The notes below the pieces were generated by a model. It made no database searches and was not told where the DNA came from. It saw nothing but the letters and a program-made list of their open reading frames with translations. Below, piece after piece: positions 1-5,590 of a DNA stretch of 7,273 nucleotides; the stretch's first letter is position 1; every line of letters starts with the position of its first letter. Location: contig CAYLRE010000247.1 in NCBI GenBank assembly GCA_964385715.1, positions 1 through 7,273 of the forward strand. Direction: 5' to 3'. The stretch is from MB-PLM-2 sp964385715. Lineage in GTDB: Bacteria; Planctomycetota; Planctomycetia; Pirellulales; UBA7805. The translations under genes were made by a program, and so were the position numbers.

Positions 1-69
1 GACGCAAACGCAGACATCTACTTATTGGTGGAACCTGTCTGGTTGTGTCCCTCGCTGACGCTTCGGGTT
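1..69 (-). repeat. Interspersed repeat, copy A (inverted relative to copy B)
   Basis: The reverse complement of this stretch aligns without gaps to 5271-5339, with 57 of 69 positions identical by hand count. The inner 23 bases (47-69 against 5271-5293) match exactly; the outer 46 bases match at 34. The copy begins at the first base of the window, so it may extend further left. The core reads ccctcgctgacgcttcggg on the plus strand. I remember this core as a common interspersed intergenic sequence in Pirellulales genomes, but that is memory and was not searched. No gene lies between this repeat and the end of the CDS at 191. Confidence 0.85.
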
Positions 70-190
70 ATGGATGGCAGCCGTCGGCTTGATTGGTGTA
101 TTGTCCGTGAACCAATGTATCGTTCTTATTGAGACTGTCAAATTCAAAAAGAACCCACTCTCCCATCGTTTTCACAGAGCCTGTGTTGAT

Positions 191-667
191 CTATTGCCGA
201 TGCATGATGACGCGATGATCGGCGCCGTCGACATCGCAGCAGCCGAAGTGGAATTCCATTCCGCTGGAGGGCTGGGAGAAGCGGTTCAATAGCACTTGGT
301 AGCCGCCGAAAGGTTCGCTGGCGGTGCATGTGTAGGGGTAGAAGTTCTTGCCAGGTTTCTCAACGAAGAGCGTCATGAAACTCTTCCCGTTGCGACTGAA
401 TCGTCCTTGCACGACTTCCTCGCCTGGGCCGTTGGTGGGCGTGATCGTCAGCGAGAAGCGATCATCGTTCAATGTGAGGCGCCAAGAGAGCGTGGCGGTG
501 CTGCCTTCCCAGGCCTCGTCGGGACCGGAGAGCCAGTGTCCGATCAGCGGCGGCAGGGTGAGCATCAGCACCAGTAGCGACAACAAACTGAACTGAAGCC
601 AGCGACGATTGAGGAGCTTCCCTGTGTTAGCAGAGTGACCTGCGACGTGTTGCGATCCCTTACCCAT
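191..667 (-). CDS. Small single-pass membrane protein of unknown function
   Basis: This 158-residue protein is not one I can assign to a named family. After a polar N-terminus it has RRWLQFSLLSLLVL at about residues 21-34, leading into one hydrophobic segment (about 25-46). The remaining 110 residues are polar and probably face outward. The 'RRW-x-QFSL' lead-in resembles a membrane-entry motif that recurs in many otherwise unrelated planctomycete proteins. The exported part ends with a CC pair (143-144) and has one earlier Cys (114), so a disulfide is possible. The start is the first ATG in frame; the next Met lies inside the membrane helix, so 667 is preferred. It is divergent from the SRPBCC gene and shares a 143-bp intergenic region with it. 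The protein-like composition supports a real gene; function is unknown. Confidence 0.75.
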   Translation of the reverse strand: MGKGSQHVAGHSANTGKLLNRRWLQFSLLSLLVLMLTLPPLIGHWLSGPDEAWEGSTATLSWRLTLNDDRFSLTITPTNGPGEEVVQGRFSRNGKSFMTLFVEKPGKNFYPYTCTASEPFGGYQVLLNRFSQPSSGMEFHFGCCDVDGADHRVIMHRQ

Positions 668-810
668 GATGGAAAGTGTATCGTCGCCGCACGGTCGTCG
701 TCTAGTTTTGGGATTTGCCCGTGGGATAGGGGACTCGATGGTATGGCCTTCCGCCTAGACATGGTACGTTGAAGTCTTGGCACACTCTAACCACAGGGGT
801 ACCAAAACCA

Positions 811-1251
811 ATGGCCCGGATTCGACATCGTGTAGGTATTCGCGCGGCGCGTCGTGATGTATACGAGGCGGTTCATCTGCCCGACAAGCTTGCTGCCTGG
901 TGGGCGACCAGCGCTTCAGGCAAGCCAGAAGTAGGCGGCCAGCTGCGCCTCGAGTTTCCCGGCTACGATGATCACGTTTGGGAAGTGGTCGAGCTGGCCG
1001 AGGATGCGGTGGTCCACTTGCGCTGTCGCCAGGGACCGGGGCCGTGGATCGACTCGGAGTTGCGTTTTGACCTGGCTGCTGGCGAGTCCCAGGTCTATGT
1101 CACGCTGACGCATAGCAACCTCGACGAACAGAGCGAGGCCTACCTCTACTTCAATACGAAGTGGGTGACGTTCCTGTTGAGTCTCAAGGATTTCTTGGAG
1201 ACCGGAACCGGCCAGCCTTTTCCTCGCGACGTGCAAATCGATCACGATTAG
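811..1251 (+). CDS. SRPBCC-fold protein, AHSA1-like (activator of Hsp90 ATPase homologue type)
   Basis: The protein has 146 residues, a normal length for a single-domain SRPBCC (START/Bet v1-like) protein. The pattern runs through the whole length: an N-terminal strand then AARRDVYEAVHLPDKLAAWW (12-31), the usual 'VyeAit-p-kla-WW' entry of AHSA1-like proteins. A Gly-rich turn and strand follow (GGQLRLEF, 42-49), then alternating beta strands to about 102. The family-typical C-terminal helix is KWVTFLLSLKDFLETGTGQP (117-136). Members of this fold bind hydrophobic ligands in a deep cavity, and many bacterial ones have no known ligand. No signal peptide is visible, so it is cytosolic. The ATG at 811 is chosen over an in-frame TTG at 769: the extra residues do not fit the family, and a G-rich stretch (aggggt, 795-800) lies upstream. 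It converges on the CDS ending at 1275, leaving 23 bp and no visible terminator. Confidence 0.85.
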   Translation: MARIRHRVGIRAARRDVYEAVHLPDKLAAWWATSASGKPEVGGQLRLEFPGYDDHVWEVVELAEDAVVHLRCRQGPGPWIDSELRFDLAAGESQVYVTLTHSNLDEQSEAYLYFNTKWVTFLLSLKDFLETGTGQPFPRDVQIDHD

Positions 1252-1274
1252 TTTGTAGGGCGATCTTGTTGCCT

Positions 1275-1979
1275 TCATTGGGACGCTTCGATCGAATTGT
1301 AATCGGCGTCGACTCGCGGTGCTTCATTTGGCGCCAATGTCTCGTCTTCGTTCTGACGTCGTCGCCGTAGCAGGTAGAGTGGAAGAGACAGCAAGACGTA
1401 AACGGTGCAGATGAGGCCGACGAACAGCGGGAATTGCAGGTGCGCGGGCAAGTACCAGTTGAACCAATCCGACTGTTCAAATAAGCCAAATCCCTTGGCC
1501 GGAAGGATGCCGAGGCCTCGGTCAAAGGGAGGGGGACCGTGAAGGCTGGTGATTGCTAGGGATATGGCAACGGCCGCCGTGAATGTCATGATCGCCGACA
1601 GTCGAAACTGCAGCATTGCCTCCGCCCGCATTCGTCGTTCGACAAGAAGGACGGTCGACGCAACGATCGACAGGCAGATTGCTGCGTTGATGCGAACTCC
1701 CGAACTGATCCAGTCCAACGATACGTCCTCTCGGGTTATTGACCTGCCGTTGGCGACCCCGACTACCGTTGTGTTAACGGTCCGCTCGATCATCGGCGAG
1801 GGCCAGCCATGACTGGTGGTAGTGAACCAATTGTACAAGCTGCCCCATCCACCCGGCGCGCCATGCATATTCCTTTGCGCGAAGCCGGTTACCACGAGCG
1901 TGGCCAACAACACCAGCCAGCTGATCGCGTGCAGTCGTAGGAAGGTATGGCGGCGGCGTTTCTGCGATTCGTCTTCCAT
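1275..1979 (-). CDS. Four-helix integral membrane protein of unknown function
   Basis: This 234-residue protein has four probable membrane segments, at about residues 14-33, 97-113, 123-145 and 184-205. A polar loop of about 60 residues (34-96) separates the first two. A positively charged RRRR stretch (205-208) precedes an acidic, probably cytoplasmic tail. The third helix begins LQFRLSAIMTFTAAVA, which recalls the QF-x-L membrane-entry motif seen also in the CDS at 191-667. The loops are rich in Trp, Gly and Pro (APGGWGSLYNWF, 41-52), suggesting an ordered extracytoplasmic face. I cannot name a family. It is the last of three minus-strand genes with a 26-bp gap to the one before, so co-transcription with the sulfatase is likely. 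The start codon at 1979 has no convincing Shine-Dalgarno sequence, and translational coupling is possible. Confidence 0.75.
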   Translation of the reverse strand: MEDESQKRRRHTFLRLHAISWLVLLATLVVTGFAQRNMHGAPGGWGSLYNWFTTTSHGWPSPMIERTVNTTVVGVANGRSITREDVSLDWISSGVRINAAICLSIVASTVLLVERRMRAEAMLQFRLSAIMTFTAAVAISLAITSLHGPPPFDRGLGILPAKGFGLFEQSDWFNWYLPAHLQFPLFVGLICTVYVLLSLPLYLLRRRRQNEDETLAPNEAPRVDADYNSIEASQ

Positions 1980-1980
1980 C

Positions 1981-2016
1981 GGATTCTTACGGATCGATTG
2001 GATTCCTACGGATCGA
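1981..2016. repeat. 19-bp period tandem duplication across a stop codon
   Basis: The 17-base unit 1981-1997 (ggattcttacggatcga) recurs at 2000-2016 with one change (c for t), a period of 19 bases. The right copy contains the last codons and the stop of the CDS at 2006-2533. The left copy fills nearly all of the spacer before the next start at 1979. It looks like a recent local duplication that set the present gap between the two genes. Confidence 0.8.
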
Positions 2017-2533
2017 GCGGAGCATCACGCAAGGGGATGTTCGCCAGCCAGCTGTCGGTCACCCTGCCAATCCTTCGTCGCAGCCCCTTTCGCAACCACC
2101 ACCACCGCAGCCGATTCGTCACGGCGGTTCCCTCGGGGCACGGTTCGGGCGACGCCATGCGAAAGGTCGTCATCCATTCGCAGTCCGCCTGCTCCGCGTC
2201 TCGCGGTACGGCCAAGTAACAACAGGTCACGTTGCCGCAGCGACAGAGGACCTGCATCGACATGCCCCAGCCCCAGGCCACCGCTGCATTGTAACGTTGG
2301 CGGATCAATTCGACGTCATCGAAGTTATTTGCCCCGCGAAAGTCGATCAGCAGCGGCCGCGGCGAACTGGCCTGACTGCTACTCTTGCCCCGCGTTAACA
2401 CCTCTTCACGCCAGACCCAGCGAAGATTGCCCGGCAGATGTTGCTCGTCGACGAGGCGGCGAAACCGATCCAGGGCTTCATCGAATGACGGGATGTCGAC
2501 GGTCGTATGCGGTTCGGGAGCATTGTCGGTCAT
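2006..2533 (-). CDS. Cysteine-rich cytosolic protein of unknown function
   Basis: This 175-residue protein has no signal peptide or membrane helix. The N-terminal half is acidic and helical (FDEALDRFRRLVDEQ, 17-31), followed by a Trp-containing strand (LRWVWREEVL, 37-46). The second half has six Cys within 36 residues: C97, C99, C104, C105, C118 and C132. The C97-x-C99-x4-C104-C105 grouping could bind a metal, but no named zinc or iron-sulfur motif fits. The C-terminal third is unusual, with RLRWWWLRKGLRRRIGR (141-157) strongly basic and aromatic, perhaps for nucleic-acid or membrane contact. I do not recognise the family. The start at 2533 has a purine-rich aggggcgg upstream on the minus strand. 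It lies 31 bp after the sulfatase stop and 26 bp before the next gene, the middle of a probable three-gene operon. A longer plus-strand frame over the same DNA has a shadow-like composition, so this strand is preferred. Confidence 0.7.
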   Translation of the reverse strand: MTDNAPEPHTTVDIPSFDEALDRFRRLVDEQHLPGNLRWVWREEVLTRGKSSSQASSPRPLLIDFRGANNFDDVELIRQRYNAAVAWGWGMSMQVLCRCGNVTCCYLAVPRDAEQADCEWMTTFRMASPEPCPEGTAVTNRLRWWWLRKGLRRRIGRVTDSWLANIPLRDAPLDP

Positions 2534-2564
2534 GGTTTCCGCCCCTGGGGACTATGGCCCCATG

Positions 2565-4043
2565 TCATCTCTTCCCATGCGGTCGGTACTTGCCACCGAG
2601 CTTGTCACGCAGCTGGTCGCAGCGGGTTCGCATTTTTGCGAGCGCTTCCGCGCTGGCCGCGTCGGATACCAAATTCGTTAGCTGCTGAGGGTCTTTTTCA
2701 AGATCGTAAAGGAACTCGCCCTCCGGCAGGTTCTCGAAGTAGCGGGCGTAAACGTATCGCGAGCCGCGGACCCCTTCCCACTTGGGCACTGTTTTGTCGT
2801 CCATCAGGTGTTCGCAGAAGAAATCGCTTCGCCATTCCGTCACGAGCTGTTTATGTACCAATGGCAACAGGTCGCGGCCTTGATGTGATTCCGGGATGCT
2901 GAGGCCGGCCGCCGCCAACATCGTCGAGGCCAAGTCGACGTTAAGTGCCATCTGCTCGATGACGCGTCCACGTCTCACTTCGGCAACGCGAGGATCGAAC
3001 ACGACCAGCGGGACCCGCAGCGACTCTTCGAAGTGGGTCCACTTGCCGGCGAATCCGCGCGAGCCTTTGTAGTAGCCGTTGTCGCCGGTGAAGATCACGA
3101 CGGTGTTTTCGGCGAGGCCTTTCTCTTTGAGCGTGGCCAGTACGCGACCAATGTTACGGTCGAGCCCCGTGAGCATTCGGTAGTACGCCTTGACATTCTT
3201 CTGATACTTCTCCGGCGTATCCCATCGCCAGAAGTAGCGGTTCCGATTCATCGACTTGTCAAAGAACCGCGGCAGCTGCTTCCAGTGGTCGGTCGACACC
3301 AGCGGCGGAGGAATGACGACATCGTCGTACAGCCCATCTTCCGTCGGCGGCCAGGGGTAATGGTCCTTCTTGTCGTTGTCCTCGGCGTGCGCGGCATTGA
3401 AGCTGACCGAAAGGCAAAACGGTTGCTTGTCGGTACAGCTGTCTACGAACTCGATGGCACGGTCGCCGATGATGTCGGTCAGATGCCGCGTGCGGCCGTT
3501 GGGAAGTTTCTTAACGTAGGGTGTGCGAGTCAGAATCGTGAGCGAGTCCCACATCCGCTTCCGGTCTTCGCGATTCATGGAGACGCCATACTTGCCGACG
3601 AAGCCGGTTCGGTAGCCGGCCTGGCGTAGTTGCACCGGGTAGCTGTCGTCGACGAGCCGGGCCGCGAGTCGTGGTGTGCCAAACGTGCTGCGATGGGTTC
3701 TCTCCCACGTCCCGGTGAAGAGGCTCGCTCGACTGGCGGCGCAGATCGAGGTCGTTACGAAGGCGTTCTCGAAGCGGACTCCATTGGCGGCCAGTCGGTC
3801 GATGTTCGGCGTCTTCACGATCTTGTGCCCGGCGCACCCGAGCATGTCGGCGCGATGATCGTCGGAGAGAAAGAAGATGATGTTGGGGCGAGATGGATGT
3901 GGCGGATTTGGCTCTGCGGCGCCCGCGCTGCCGGCTGCGAATAAACTGACGCCGACCGTAAAGAATCCAGTCGCCGCAAGAAGAGCGAACCGTAGGACGG
4001 ATATGGTTGCCGCTCGAGAGGAAGGTGAAAGGAGGCGAAGCAT
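2565..4043 (-). CDS. Secreted sulfatase (alkaline phosphatase superfamily), CxASR type
   Basis: This 492-residue protein is a full-length S1-type sulfatase, which hydrolyses sulfate esters with a formylglycine made from an active-site Cys. A Sec signal peptide covers about residues 1-42, ending AGSAGA-A. Visible active-site elements are metal ligands D61-D62 (FFLSDDHRADMLG), the formylglycine motif C101-A-A-S-R105, K151 (GFVGKYG), H219 (FNAAHAED) and D321-N322 (FTGDNGYY), with K334 in GFAGKWTHFEESLRVPL. The motif has Ala where most sulfatases have Pro (CxPxR), an allowed variant. The usual His two residues after K151 is Gly153 here, so the site departs from the GKWH form. The SxCAASRA and NAAHAED-HYPWP patterns recall proteins annotated as mucin-desulfating or N-acetylglucosamine-6-sulfatase; that is a memory-based guess, and the substrate cannot be fixed. 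It is the first gene of a probable three-gene operon. No modifying enzyme is nearby. Confidence 0.95.
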   Translation of the reverse strand: MLRLLSPSSRAATISVLRFALLAATGFFTVGVSLFAAGSAGAAEPNPPHPSRPNIIFFLSDDHRADMLGCAGHKIVKTPNIDRLAANGVRFENAFVTTSICAASRASLFTGTWERTHRSTFGTPRLAARLVDDSYPVQLRQAGYRTGFVGKYGVSMNREDRKRMWDSLTILTRTPYVKKLPNGRTRHLTDIIGDRAIEFVDSCTDKQPFCLSVSFNAAHAEDNDKKDHYPWPPTEDGLYDDVVIPPPLVSTDHWKQLPRFFDKSMNRNRYFWRWDTPEKYQKNVKAYYRMLTGLDRNIGRVLATLKEKGLAENTVVIFTGDNGYYKGSRGFAGKWTHFEESLRVPLVVFDPRVAEVRRGRVIEQMALNVDLASTMLAAAGLSIPESHQGRDLLPLVHKQLVTEWRSDFFCEHLMDDKTVPKWEGVRGSRYVYARYFENLPEGEFLYDLEKDPQQLTNLVSDAASAEALAKMRTRCDQLRDKLGGKYRPHGKR

Positions 4044-4089
4044 CGAGAATGCCCTGATGTGCGAAGTGTAGGAAATTGCCCTGGCCGGT

Positions 4090-4120
4090 ATATTATTTGG
4101 GCTTCCTTTTCGCTGTGCAA
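4090..4120 (-). promoter_or_regulatory. Weak candidate promoter for the minus-strand sulfatase operon
   Basis: On the minus strand TTGCAC (4115-4120) is followed after 19 bases by TAATAT (4090-4095), in the most AT-rich patch of the divergent region. The first element matches the -35 consensus at 3 of 6 bases and the second the -10 at 4 of 6; the spacing is long. It would give a leader of roughly 40 bases before the start at 4043. Planctomycete promoters are poorly characterised, so this is only a candidate. Confidence 0.25.
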
Positions 4121-4143
4121 GCGTGTGACTGGCGATCAGTCGT

Positions 4144-4170
4144 TCTCAGCTGGTATCATCACAGCTGAGA
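4144..4170. promoter_or_regulatory. Perfect 9-bp dyad around a -10-like TATCAT
   Basis: The arms tctcagctg (4144-4152) and cagctgaga (4162-4170) are exact reverse complements separated by 9 bases. The spacer contains TATCAT (4154-4159), one base from the -10 consensus, on the strand of the HEAT-like gene that starts 47 bp beyond the dyad. A good -35 is not present at normal spacing; gtgact (4125-4130) lies 23 bases upstream. A dyad over a -10 is the usual layout of an operator, but a structured 5' leader is also possible. No T-run follows, so it is not a terminator. Confidence 0.5.
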
Positions 4171-4203
4171 CGCCGGGCCAGTCCGAGCGATGTCTTGACT
4201 CTT

Positions 4204-4212
4204 GAAAGAAGA
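4204..4212 (+). promoter_or_regulatory. Purine-rich ribosome-binding stretch deciding the start at 4217
   Basis: The purine run gaaagaaga ends 4 bases before the ATG at 4217. An in-frame TTG at 4202 would put this run inside the coding region and add five charged residues ahead of the signal peptide, so the ATG is the better start. The match to a Shine-Dalgarno sequence is only moderate. Confidence 0.45.
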
Positions 4213-4216
4213 CAAA

Positions 4217-5119
4217 ATGGATCCGTTCACGTTCGTTTTTCGATGGCTTGTGGGGCTGCTCGTCGTCGTAATGCTAATGCCTGGTGTCGTACGTGCCGAA
4301 GAGCCGTCGGTCGATGCGCAGCAAAAGCAAGCTGCTGCTAAAGTCCTGGCCGAACCGAACACGAAGCAAGAATCACCGGCCGAATCAAAGAACGCCGCGG
4401 AGCCGGTTTCCCTTTCCACCGAGGAGATTGCCGCGCTCGTCAAGAAGCTCGGTCACAAACAGTTCGCCGAGCGCGACGCAGCCACGGCGAAACTGGCCAC
4501 GGGCGATTTTAAGGTCGCTCGCCAACTGGCACACGCGGTCTCCGTGGACAACGAAGCGGAAGTGAATTACCGCATCATCGCGGTGCTGGGTAGGCTTCGC
4601 CAGGCGGAAGACGATCTGGTGCGAGCGGCAGCGTCCGCGTCGCTGCGTAAACTGAGCGAGATGGACAACGCCGCGATTGCGGAGCAGGCTAAGCTAACAC
4701 TTCGTCCGCCCAATCCGACAGGCGGAGAGGGTTTAACGCGAGCGGTTGACGCCGGCGTGATCAATCTCTTTGGTGGGACCAGAAAACTGATGCTAGGCGG
4801 CGAAGGGGGCGGCATGGCAATCGGTGCGGTCGTTCGCGTTGGTGGGCGATCGCAGATTGTGCAGAGCGGAGTCGAAGAGGACCGACAGCATGTAGTTGTT
4901 TACCAGGGAATCGGCCGCAAGATCGAGCTGCGAAAAGAGAAAGAGAAGATCGTCGTTCTTGTCACCGAGTGGAACCAAGACGGCGAACCGTTCGAGACGA
5001 AATACGAGGCCGACAACGCCGACGAGCTGAAGGCAAATCACCCCATTGGCTACAAGTTTTACGTCGACTTCGAGAAGTACAAAGGCGGCACCGTCATGAA
5101 CGCCATGCCGGCGGAGTAA
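4217..5119 (+). CDS. Secreted protein with HEAT-like helical region and planctomycete C-terminal block
   Basis: This 300-residue protein has a clear Sec signal peptide (1-27, hydrophobic 9-25, cleavage after VRA). A Lys/Ala/Glu-rich linker follows to about 65. Residues 67-163 form amphipathic helix pairs: TEEIAALVKKLGHKQFAERD (68-87), then a second pair around EVNYRIIAVLGRLR (115-128), and further helices to LTLRPPNP. This 'lv-kLg-k-FaeRdaAt-kL' pattern is a HEAT-like block common in planctomycete secreted and regulatory proteins. Residues 165-215 are Gly-rich. The C-terminal block (225-283), from VVVYQGIGRKIELR to DELKANHPIGYKFY, matches a beta-rich module I remember from other planctomycete proteins ('GrkI-i ... 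vte ... ADelKa-hP-gYk-Y'). There is no catalytic motif; a protein-protein interaction or scaffold role is inferred. It is divergent from the sulfatase operon, with the dyad at 4144-4170 upstream. Confidence 0.85.
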   Translation: MDPFTFVFRWLVGLLVVVMLMPGVVRAEEPSVDAQQKQAAAKVLAEPNTKQESPAESKNAAEPVSLSTEEIAALVKKLGHKQFAERDAATAKLATGDFKVARQLAHAVSVDNEAEVNYRIIAVLGRLRQAEDDLVRAAASASLRKLSEMDNAAIAEQAKLTLRPPNPTGGEGLTRAVDAGVINLFGGTRKLMLGGEGGGMAIGAVVRVGGRSQIVQSGVEEDRQHVVVYQGIGRKIELRKEKEKIVVLVTEWNQDGEPFETKYEADNADELKANHPIGYKFYVDFEKYKGGTVMNAMPAE

Positions 5120-5157
5120 GTGAGGCCTGGAGACACTCCGGCAATGAACAGTATCAA

Positions 5158-5186
5158 TGTAGGGCATGCTGTGCATGCGGGAACCC
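5158..5186 (+). repeat. Small hairpin repeat, copy 1
   Basis: The segment pairs with 7228-7256 in the same orientation: from the gtagg onward 22 of 28 positions agree by hand count. It contains a perfect stem gcatgc (5164-5169) / gcatgc (5173-5178) with loop TGT. The second copy keeps the loop and the flanking tgtagg and ggaaccc while changing both sides of one stem pair. It looks like a member of an interspersed, REP-like palindromic family. Confidence 0.7.
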
Positions 5187-5270
5187 AAGGTCGCCACCCT
5201 GTAAATAACCCGAAACCTAACAGCTTTTTGCATCAAATGACGTAAGTCGTTGCGGGTGAATTAGAACCGC

Positions 5271-5339
5271 AACCCGAAGCGTCAGCGAGGGACGCGACCG
5301 AACGGGATTCACCAACAATAGGATGTCTGCGTTGGCGTC
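5271..5339 (+). repeat. Interspersed repeat, copy B (inverted relative to copy A)
   Basis: This copy aligns without gaps to the reverse complement of 1-69, identical over its first 23 bases and at 34 of the following 46. The last part (gatgtctgcgtt, 5322-5333) is also conserved, so the whole unit, not only the core, was copied. A 7-bp inverted repeat, gttgcgg (5249-5255) and ccgcaac (5267-5273), overlaps its left edge. Confidence 0.85.
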
Positions 5340-5413
5340 ACGGAGTGCCGCACGACTATGGGCACAACAGCAAGGTTATGTCGCGCACAAGATTTCGTCG
5401 TTTGAGGTAAAAA

Positions 5414-5471
5414 GCTGGTGTGCCAGCCACACTGCTGGGCTGGTGCATGACGACGGGGCCAGCAGTGGCAC
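5414..5471. repeat. GCTGG/CCAGC palindromic repeat
   Basis: The arms cactgctgg (5430-5438) and ccagcagtg (5459-5467) form a perfect 9-bp stem with a 20-base loop. An alternative outer pairing gtgcc (5420-5424) / ggcac (5467-5471) can extend an 8-bp version with a 6-base bulge. Further gctgg (5414, 5439) and ccagc (5423) units allow competing small hairpins. Sequences of the form 'ccagcagtggcaccc' are, from memory, frequent in Pirellulales intergenic DNA. Confidence 0.65.
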
Positions 5472-5482
5472 CCGGCGGATGG

Positions 5483-5538
5483 GACAGGACCACAGGATGA
5501 ACGACATCAATCCTGTCCGTTATCCTGTTCATCCTGTC
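5483..5538. repeat. Palindromic aggatgaac / gttcatcct repeat
   Basis: The arms acaggatgaac (5492-5502) and gttcatcctgt (5527-5537) are exact 11-bp reverse complements around a 24-base loop. The unit tcctgtc appears at 5511-5517 and again at 5532-5538, and both can pair with gacagga (5483-5489). Repeats of the form 'atcctgttcatcctgtc' are scattered in several bacterial phyla from memory. A run of A, not T, follows, so it is not a plus-strand terminator. Confidence 0.7.
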
Positions 5539-5576
5539 AAAAAATGAACCACGGGTTACTCTTTTTGCACAACACC

Positions 5577-5581
5577 AGGAG
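5577..5581 (+). promoter_or_regulatory. Shine-Dalgarno AGGAG for the second sulfatase
   Basis: AGGAG lies 9 bases before the ATG at 5591, the clearest ribosome-binding site in the window, and fixes that start. Most other genes here lack one of this quality. Confidence 0.7.
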
Positions 5582-5590
5582 AAGCCATCG

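Larger units (their letters stand above)
5120..5590. other. Gene-free 471-bp region built of four repeat families
   Basis: No convincing reading frame lies here. In order it holds a small hairpin repeat (5158-5186), interspersed repeat copy B (5271-5339, with a 7-bp stem 5249-5255/5267-5273 at its edge), a GCTGG/CCAGC palindromic repeat (5414-5471), an aggatgaac/gttcatcct repeat (5483-5538) and the ribosome-binding site of the second sulfatase. No strong terminator for the HEAT-like gene and no convincing promoter for the sulfatase were seen. Confidence 0.8.

Noticed and set aside
122..154. Possible terminator stem gttctt/aagaac after the CDS at 191
   Set aside because: Only 6 pairs with a loop of about 21 bases and no T-run on the minus strand after it.
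762..804. Inverted repeat tggtac / gtacca before the SRPBCC gene as an operator
   Set aside because: Six bases with a 31-base spacer is expected by chance, and no promoter element lines up with it.
1816..2688. Long plus-strand reading frame of 290 codons opposite two minus-strand genes
   Set aside because: Its translation is dominated by Arg, Ser, Pro and Cys and lacks domain patterns. The minus-strand proteins over the same DNA have normal composition and operon spacing.
3033..3629. Plus-strand frame of 198 codons inside the first sulfatase gene
   Set aside because: It is a shadow of an intact sulfatase; the Val/Arg-rich translation has no domain signature.
1..5339. Transposon bounded by the inverted 69-bp repeats
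   Set aside because: No transposase or integrase lies between them, no target-site duplication can be seen, and the copies differ by about 17 percent; dispersed repeats explain the data more simply.
5492..5545. Aggatgaac palindrome as an intrinsic terminator
   Set aside because: The stem is followed by A residues on the plus strand, and its long loop and repeat character fit an interspersed repeat better.
5323..5547. Plus-strand frame of 74 codons before the second sulfatase
   Set aside because: It runs through three interspersed repeats, lacks a ribosome-binding site, and its translation has no protein-like pattern.
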